Below are positions 59,540-64,000 of a stretch of 64,000 bases of DNA, piece after piece. Position numbers and translations under genes: made by a program. Origin of the DNA: Clostridia bacterium (lineage in GTDB: Bacteria; Bacillota; Clostridia; Oscillospirales; Acutalibacteraceae). The DNA is taken from positions 35,318 to 99,317 of the forward strand of contig JAFTXJ010000008.1 in assembly GCA_017461625.1 (NCBI GenBank). The letters are read 5' to 3'. The notes under the pieces are model-generated. The model did no database searches. It was not told the origin of the DNA and saw nothing but the letters and a program-made list of their open reading frames with translations. Positions within the stretch are counted from its first letter, which is position 1. Each line of letters begins with the position of its first letter.

Positions 59540-59683
59540 GTTTAACCTTTGCTCGACATACGCTTTGTAAGTCGTAGCAGCTCTAGTATCTGCTGAAACA
59601 GATGTAGAATACCACATTGAAATGATATATATGTGCTCTTTTCATACGTTCTTTGTTTTAGCAGGGAGCGTATTTTTATTTTT
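59540..59683 (+). promoter_or_regulatory. Structured leader with conditional terminator before the AIPR-like gene
   Basis: A terminator ATACGTTC (59644-59651) / GAGCGTAT (59666-59673) with TTTTATTTTT ends directly before GGAGG (59684). An upstream ATACGCT (59558-59564) can instead pair with AGCGTAT (59667-59673), which would act as antiterminator. Between them are AGCAG/CTGCT and ATCTG/CAGAT stems that exclude each other. The class of sensor is not recognised. Confidence 0.55.
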
Positions 59684-59696
59684 GGAGGTCATTATT

Positions 59697-60965
59697 ATGG
59701 CTACTTTTACGTTTCCTGTTAAGTCTTTTAAAAAGTTTGACGATCCTTTTAAAGACAGCTCTCAAAAAACTAAATATCGTTTTTATGTTGAAGTGTGTGA
59801 TGTTCCTAAGGAGCTTTTGGAGTGGATGGAAACAAATCCTAGGGAACAAAATCTTAACACTGATGTTTCACGAGAAATAAAGCAATCTCTTATTGCAAAC
59901 AATCAATCTTTTCATTTGTGGAACAGAGGAATATTGTTTTCTGTAAATTCTATTTCTTATGACAATAAAACCTGTAATGTAACGATGAGTCTTACTGACG
60001 AAAAACTACACGGAAATATTGATGGCGGACATACGTTGCGTATTATCACGGAATACAATGAACAAGTGAAATTATCACCAAACCAATATGCAACTCAATA
60101 TGTGGATTTTGAAGTAATCACAGGATTAGAGTCAACTGTTCTCCTTGCCGAAGCTAGAAATACATCTACTCAAGTAGATACTACATCAATTGAGGAATTA
60201 AAACAAAGTTTTGATTGTATAAAGGATATTATACAAAATCATAAAATAAGTGGCAATAATTACTATACTCGTATTTCTTTTAAGCAAAATCAGCATCATG
60301 ATGATCCAAACATAAAAAACACTATTGATATTAGGGAATTTATTTCTATTATTAATATGTTTTCCCCCGAACTATACGGAAAAGGAGCGGGACATCCTAT
60401 TCAATCATATACAGGGAAAGAAACTAGCTTAAAAAAATTCTTAAATATGGGATTACCTAAGTCAGAAAATGAAAGTTTAAGAAAAGAGAAAAGAGAAGCT
60501 GAAATTCAAAAAATGAGCAATCTAATTCCACAAATCATTGAATTATGGGATAAAATTGAATGTGATTTGCCTAACGTTACGAAACAAATGAATAAAAGAT
60601 ACGGACGAAAACCTTATTCTGGATATCATGAAGATGACAAACACAATCCCGTATCTGTTGGTATTTCACTTTTTTCAAATAAGCCACTTTATTATCTTGT
60701 GCCTAAGGGTTTAATGTATCCTCTTGTTGGTGCATTTCGTGCACTTGTTCAAGTAAACAAAAAAACTGAAAAATATGAATGGATTGAAAATCCGTTTGTA
60801 GTTTGGGATGAGTTAAAAGAAAAACTAATCGAGTCTATTCTTAATTCATCAAATGAACAAAATGACAATCCTAATGCTGTTGGAAAATCAATAAGTGCTT
60901 GGGATGGAGTTTACACAAAAGTATACATCTACAGTCTTGAGAAACAAGTAGAGAATATAAATTAA
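59697..60965 (+). CDS. AIPR-like (abortive infection phage resistance) family protein
   Basis: This 422-residue protein has IDGGHTLRIITEYNEQ (about 108-123) and LLAEARNTSTQVDTTSIEEL (about 158-177). These resemble the IxNGxQT and RxNTQxxV motifs of the AIPR/DGQHR-like group, some of which give phage resistance. Family assignment is moderate. There are no membrane segments. AT content is clearly higher than in tsaD, a sign of transfer. GGAGG at 59684 sets the ATG at 59697; the longer frame from 59622 lies in the leader. It has its own promoter, conditional terminator and 3' terminator, so it is a self-contained unit. Confidence 0.6.
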   Translation: MATFTFPVKSFKKFDDPFKDSSQKTKYRFYVEVCDVPKELLEWMETNPREQNLNTDVSREIKQSLIANNQSFHLWNRGILFSVNSISYDNKTCNVTMSLTDEKLHGNIDGGHTLRIITEYNEQVKLSPNQYATQYVDFEVITGLESTVLLAEARNTSTQVDTTSIEELKQSFDCIKDIIQNHKISGNNYYTRISFKQNQHHDDPNIKNTIDIREFISIINMFSPELYGKGAGHPIQSYTGKETSLKKFLNMGLPKSENESLRKEKREAEIQKMSNLIPQIIELWDKIECDLPNVTKQMNKRYGRKPYSGYHEDDKHNPVSVGISLFSNKPLYYLVPKGLMYPLVGAFRALVQVNKKTEKYEWIENPFVVWDELKEKLIESILNSSNEQNDNPNAVGKSISAWDGVYTKVYIYSLEKQVENIN

Positions 60966-60984
60966 ACACTTGAAATAGGTAAAA

Positions 60985-61030
60985 AGTCTTCCTTGTTTTA
61001 TGGTAATACCATTTTACAAGGAGGGCTTTT
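60985..61030 (+). terminator. Terminator after the AIPR-like gene
   Basis: CTTCCTTGT and ACAAGGAGG flank an inner TGGTA/TACCA stem, then CTTTT. It lies 20 bases after the stop. Confidence 0.7.
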
Positions 61031-61045
61031 GATATCAACAAACAA

Positions 61046-61785
61046 TTAGAATATACTTATAAAAATCAAATGTAACGGATAATATACATAGAAAAACCAC
61101 TTTATAGAGCTATTAAGCTTTGGATTGTTTCCTCGCTTTCCGCTATACATCATAAGAAGCGGTATGGCAAAAACAACACCCATTTGAATGATACCATAGA
61201 ATTTGTTTAACGCAAAGAAATATACAGCCGCATATATGAACACATAAAAAATCATCCACAACATTTGTTTTTTGAAGTTGCCTTTGTTTGTGCCTATTGA
61301 AGCACGCACAGACTTGCAATACAGCTCCAATCACTTGGAAAAGTGATAACGCAAATCAGTAACACTAAGATTATTTTTATAAAATTATTCTTGATTTTGT
61401 TGCTGTTTACAACACGAAGCATAACCAAACCCCAAGCAAGAGCCCAAATCACACTTGTCTGATTAAAAATATCCCCGTAGTAAAACGGAATGAATGATTT
61501 CCAATCAACAAAACTGTTTGAAGCAGCAACGTAAGCAAAATGAGAAATGATAGCAAAAACAAACAATCGTGTAGTGTATTTGTTGATATTTCGGGTATAG
61601 TGATATCCTTCCGCAATAAAATAGCACATTATGGGACAGGTTATTCGCCCGATTATATGTAGAACAACGGGCTCTATATCGGTAGAATATCCTGGAAATA
61701 CAGCCCAAGCAATATGATCAACTGTCATTGCTATTATTGCAATAAATTTCAGCATATTTGAATCTAATTTTTTAATATTAACCAT
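61046..61785 (-). pseudogene. TraX family membrane protein, frameshifted
   Basis: The N-terminal frame (61785-61294) has LKFIAIIAMTVDHIAWAVFP, HIIGRITCPIMCYFIAEGYH and RLFVFAIISHFAYV, as in TraX-type acyltransferases. It ends TFPSDWSCIASLCVLQ and stops. The other frame continues IGTNKGNFKKQMLWMIFYVF and YFFALNKFYGIIQMGVVFA to 61046. One missing base near 61310-61320 explains both. TraX acetylates pilin in F plasmids; chromosomal members in Firmicutes are of unknown role. It could be a sequencing error rather than a true break. Confidence 0.75.
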
Positions 61786-61830
61786 AGTGTTCAACTCCTG
61801 TGCCTATTATAGCAAATTCCCGATAATATT

Positions 61831-63231
61831 TCATCTGTTTTTTGATTTTATAAACGGCACAACTGCCAATAAAGAACTTACCGCAGGTAAAACGCTGAAC
61901 AGGAAAAACAGCATTGTAAACAGAGCTGTATATTCAGAACTTTCTCTTGCGATAAATCCGTTAGCAATATACTCATTCAATTTTGCTGTTTCGGCACTTG
62001 TGAAACCTATTATCATATATCCTGCACTTGAAATCAATGAAGATACACCGCTTTGAATTTTGATGATTGCCGTCTGAAAAGAGAAGAATAGTGCTGTTGG
62101 CTTTGTACCTGACAGTTTGTATTCTAACTCTACGGCATCATCAATAAGCAGAGTACGGATGTTTGAAGCTAGGCTCAAAAAACTGCCTGATACAAGCGAG
62201 AGAATGAACATAACCGCAAAATTTCTGAAAGCGTTCATTGTTGTTTTATTGCCGAGATATAATACAAAAATCATAATATTCGGCAGTATGGATGCAAGAT
62301 TGCACAAGACATAAGCTTTTATATTGCCGAGTTTTCTTGATAGTATAGGCACAAGAAATGTTGAAAGCATCAAGCCAACAAAACTGCCTGTACCAAGTAA
62401 GAACGTATAAAGAAAAGTAAGTCCCGAATTTTTACTTGAGAAGTAAAAAGCAACCAATGCAGATAGTACCACACCCTGCAAAGCACTCATTGAGGAGAGT
62501 AATCCTGACATAATGATTTTCTTTAAAAGCGGATTAGTGAGTATATATTTGTACTGTTGCTTTGTGTTTGTACTTCTCTTTTCGTTATGGTGTAATCGTT
62601 GTTTTGATACGGTTAACTGATAAAGAATATATCCAACGATTGAGAAAGCAAGAACAATGATGAAAAAGGCATTTCGTTCATCGGTCTGTGTACCTCCAAG
62701 TGCTCCCGAAACCGCAAAGGCAAGCGGCTGAACAATCAGGCAACAAATACTGCAGACCATTGCACCGATAGGGCGTAAAGAAAGAAGATTAGTGCGTTCT
62801 CTTTCATCTGCACACAGTACATTTGGATAACTTATCATAGGTATGTCACCAAATGAAAACATAATCTCCAATAGAATAAATATTGCAAAGCCATAAATAA
62901 TAATTGTTAAGTTTACAAGTGTGCTGTTATTGTCGGAATAAATCTTCATCACAAAGCAAATAACCGTTATTATAGCTGTCGGTAAAGGTAAATATCGCAG
63001 ATACTTTGCTAATGACCATCTGCTTTTGTTGATGAACGCTCCGATAAATGGGTCTTTTATGGCATCAAATATTTTAGCTGTGCTGAGTATGATTCCGAGC
63101 CAAAAGGCAGGAATAAGAATAGTAAATTGAAGATAGTAGGCAAAGCAGGATGATACAAGGGCATATAATATGTTCTGCCCTGACAGGCCTAAAAGATAGC
63201 GTGTTTTTTCGTTTTGCAGTTTTGTTTTCAT
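61831..63231 (-). CDS. GPH-type (glycoside-pentoside-hexuronide) MFS transporter
   Basis: This 466-residue protein has about 12 membrane segments, including LFGQ-like LLGLSGQNILYALVSSCFAY at the start. The family sequence KIFDAIKDPFIGAFINKSRW is the loop 2-3 signature (D-A-x-D/K-P-x-x-G). The central loop SKQRLHHNEKRSTNTKQQYK and the late FSFQTAIIKIQSGVSSLIS fit GPH cation-sugar symporters. No glycosidase is nearby, so the substrate is unknown and another solute is possible. AAAGGAG supports the ATG at 63231. Two operator palindromes and a TetR gene lie upstream. Confidence 0.85.
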   Translation of the reverse strand: MKTKLQNEKTRYLLGLSGQNILYALVSSCFAYYLQFTILIPAFWLGIILSTAKIFDAIKDPFIGAFINKSRWSLAKYLRYLPLPTAIITVICFVMKIYSDNNSTLVNLTIIIYGFAIFILLEIMFSFGDIPMISYPNVLCADERERTNLLSLRPIGAMVCSICCLIVQPLAFAVSGALGGTQTDERNAFFIIVLAFSIVGYILYQLTVSKQRLHHNEKRSTNTKQQYKYILTNPLLKKIIMSGLLSSMSALQGVVLSALVAFYFSSKNSGLTFLYTFLLGTGSFVGLMLSTFLVPILSRKLGNIKAYVLCNLASILPNIMIFVLYLGNKTTMNAFRNFAVMFILSLVSGSFLSLASNIRTLLIDDAVELEYKLSGTKPTALFFSFQTAIIKIQSGVSSLISSAGYMIIGFTSAETAKLNEYIANGFIARESSEYTALFTMLFFLFSVLPAVSSLLAVVPFIKSKNR

Positions 63232-63249
63232 TGTGAAACTCCTTTCGTT

Positions 63250-63266
63250 ACATACTTTTGGTATGT
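63250..63266. promoter_or_regulatory. TetR-type operator, site 1
   Basis: ACATAC-TTTTG-GTATGT, a perfect 6-bp inverted repeat 18 bases before the transporter start. The same core recurs at 63319. Confidence 0.7.
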
Positions 63267-63282
63267 AAAATGGTAAAATATA

Positions 63283-63310
63283 TTGCCGCAGATGCGGCTT
63301 GTTTTTTTTG
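63283..63310. terminator. Hairpin with T-run in the transporter leader
   Basis: GCCGCA-GA-TGCGGC followed on the plus strand by TTGTTTTTTTT. No plus-strand gene ends here. It lies between the two operators and may limit antisense transcription. Confidence 0.5.
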
Positions 63311-63318
63311 CTTGCATT

Positions 63319-63333
63319 CATACTTTTGGTATG
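63319..63333. promoter_or_regulatory. TetR-type operator, site 2
   Basis: CATAC-TTTTG-GTATG, identical core to site 1 and 69 bases away, between the transporter and the TetR gene. Confidence 0.7.
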
Positions 63334-63346
63334 TATATCACCTTAA

Positions 63347-63372
63347 TAAATTGCCACCGAGGTGGCAATTTA
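63347..63372 (-). terminator. Hairpin after the TetR gene
   Basis: AAATTGCCACC-GA-GGTGGCAATTT, a perfect 11-bp stem at the tetR stop codon, with only a weak T-run (TTTATTAAGG on the minus strand). It may reduce but not stop read-through into the transporter. Confidence 0.55.
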
Positions 63373-64000
63373 TCATTTTCTATTATCCATTTCATTAATT
63401 TGCTTGTTCATATTATAAACCGCCGGATACATGTCAGTAACATCAACGCCAAGCATTGCCATCATACCTAAAATAACCTGACACTTTTTCTCAATATCCT
63501 CATCACTCATAGAGAATACAAGAGGATTGAGCCAAACGTTGGCGAGCAAAGAGATAACTTCTGCAAGCTCTTTTGCGAACGGTATTCTAATTGAGCCGTC
63601 TTTTATTCCCTCTTCAAGTACAGGCTTGATTGCATTAGGTGCAATGTCATTCACAGACCTTAAAAGCAAGTCACTCAACATGTGCGGCATGTTCTGCAGA
63701 TGAATACCCATACTCCTGAACTTCTGCTCCTGTTCGTCAACAAGAGATTCATAAAGCATAGCTTTAAGCTTCTCTGCACCATTGAGAGATGTGTCTTCTG
63801 CTATCTTGTTCCACTTGCGAGCTAAAGAGTTTTCCTGAAAAAGCCTTGCAGTAACAGCATTCAGAATATCCTCTTTTGATGTGAAATGATGATAAATAGC
63901 TCCTTTTGTCAGACCACCTAAATTATCAATAATATCTTGAATTGTCGTGTGTTCGTAACCTTTTTCAAGGAACAGCTTTTGAGCCGTGTCAAGAATCAGG
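63373..64000 (-). CDS. TetR/AcrR family regulator (cut by window edge)
   Basis: The frame is open to the right edge. The N-terminal HTH is visible: LILDTAQKLFLEKGYEHTTI, IDNLGGLTKGAIYHHFTSKE and DILNAVTARLF. The ligand-binding C-terminal domain is helical, with MLYESLVDEQEQKFRSMGIH and LGMMAMLGVDVTDMYP. The first few residues are outside the window. It is upstream of and codirectional with the GPH transporter, and two identical palindromes lie between them, so it most likely represses the transporter in response to a transported ligand. Confidence 0.88.
   Translation of the reverse strand, partial: LILDTAQKLFLEKGYEHTTIQDIIDNLGGLTKGAIYHHFTSKEDILNAVTARLFQENSLARKWNKIAEDTSLNGAEKLKAMLYESLVDEQEQKFRSMGIHLQNMPHMLSDLLLRSVNDIAPNAIKPVLEEGIKDGSIRIPFAKELAEVISLLANVWLNPLVFSMSDEDIEKKCQVILGMMAMLGVDVTDMYPAVYNMNKQINEMDNRK

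Noticed and set aside
1-64000. CRISPR array or prophage
   Set aside because: No regular repeat-spacer series and no capsid, tail, terminase or lysis genes were seen. The integrated DNA at 28.4-34.8 kb is a mobilizable transposon.

Overview
The window looks like chromosome from a low-to-moderate GC, anaerobic Gram-positive of the class Clostridia, most like an Oscillospiraceae/Ruminococcaceae gut commensal. Support comes from strong AGGAGG ribosome sites, T-box and TPP riboswitch control, an oxygen-sensitive ThiH-type thiamine route, a Tn4451-type mobilizable element, TnpV proteins and short modular hairpin repeats between genes. No species can be assigned from sequence alone.

Layout: (1) 1-8.1 kb, mostly minus strand: the start of a secreted GLUG-repeat protein (cut by the left edge), an ADP-ribosylglycohydrolase-family protein, the glycolytic run pgk-tpiA-gpmI, and uxaC. 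(2) 8.1-11.5 kb: an ArsR regulator, a QueG-like iron-sulfur protein, a patatin and a cysteine-cluster protein, separated by three copies of a modular intergenic repeat and a REP/BIME-like pair of hairpins. (3) 11.5-28.4 kb, plus strand: T-box controlled thrS, several GNAT acetyltransferases, two broken REP-associated transposase (RAYT) genes, a secreted lipase with a membrane-anchored nuclease/phosphatase-like partner, a VTT membrane protein, galK, two M42 peptidases, a GrpB protein, a methionine-gamma-lyase-like PLP enzyme, a DUF2461 protein, a phosphohexomutase and tRNA-Pro. (4) about 28.4-34.8 kb: a Tn4451-like mobilizable element with TnpX recombinase, TnpW, ParB-like protein, MobV relaxase, likely oriT, P4-type primase/helicase and an apparently unannotated structured RNA with a consensus promoter. 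(5) 35.5-44.9 kb: a thiamine cluster (thiSFGHE-HAD-thiD-cytX-thiN) behind a TPP riboswitch, an ECF S component, a TIGR01440 protein and a divergent, C-terminally truncated MocR regulator. (6) 44.9-58.9 kb: TnpV copies, a Gfo/Idh/MocA oxidoreductase, an XRE-TPR regulator, an acyltransferase, then housekeeping genes hflX, galE, rsmA, acpP, dus, polA, an LMW-PTP/RimI fusion and tsaD. (7) 58.9-64 kb: an accessory patch with TnpV, an AIPR-like putative defence gene behind a conditional terminator, a frameshifted TraX gene, a GPH-type transporter and its likely TetR regulator (cut by the right edge).

Functional links: galK, galE and the phosphohexomutase supply part of galactose to glucose-phosphate metabolism. 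The thiamine cluster makes the thiazole and scavenges the pyrimidine. With ThiN and a HAD phosphatase it suggests that thiamine phosphate is dephosphorylated and then pyrophosphorylated, rather than using ThiL. The points most worth a second look are the mobile-element RNA at 34.5-34.75 kb, the RAYT genes that carry REP hairpins inside their own reading frames, the leader peptide/attenuator after thrS, the AIPR leader, and the LMW-PTP/RimI fusion.
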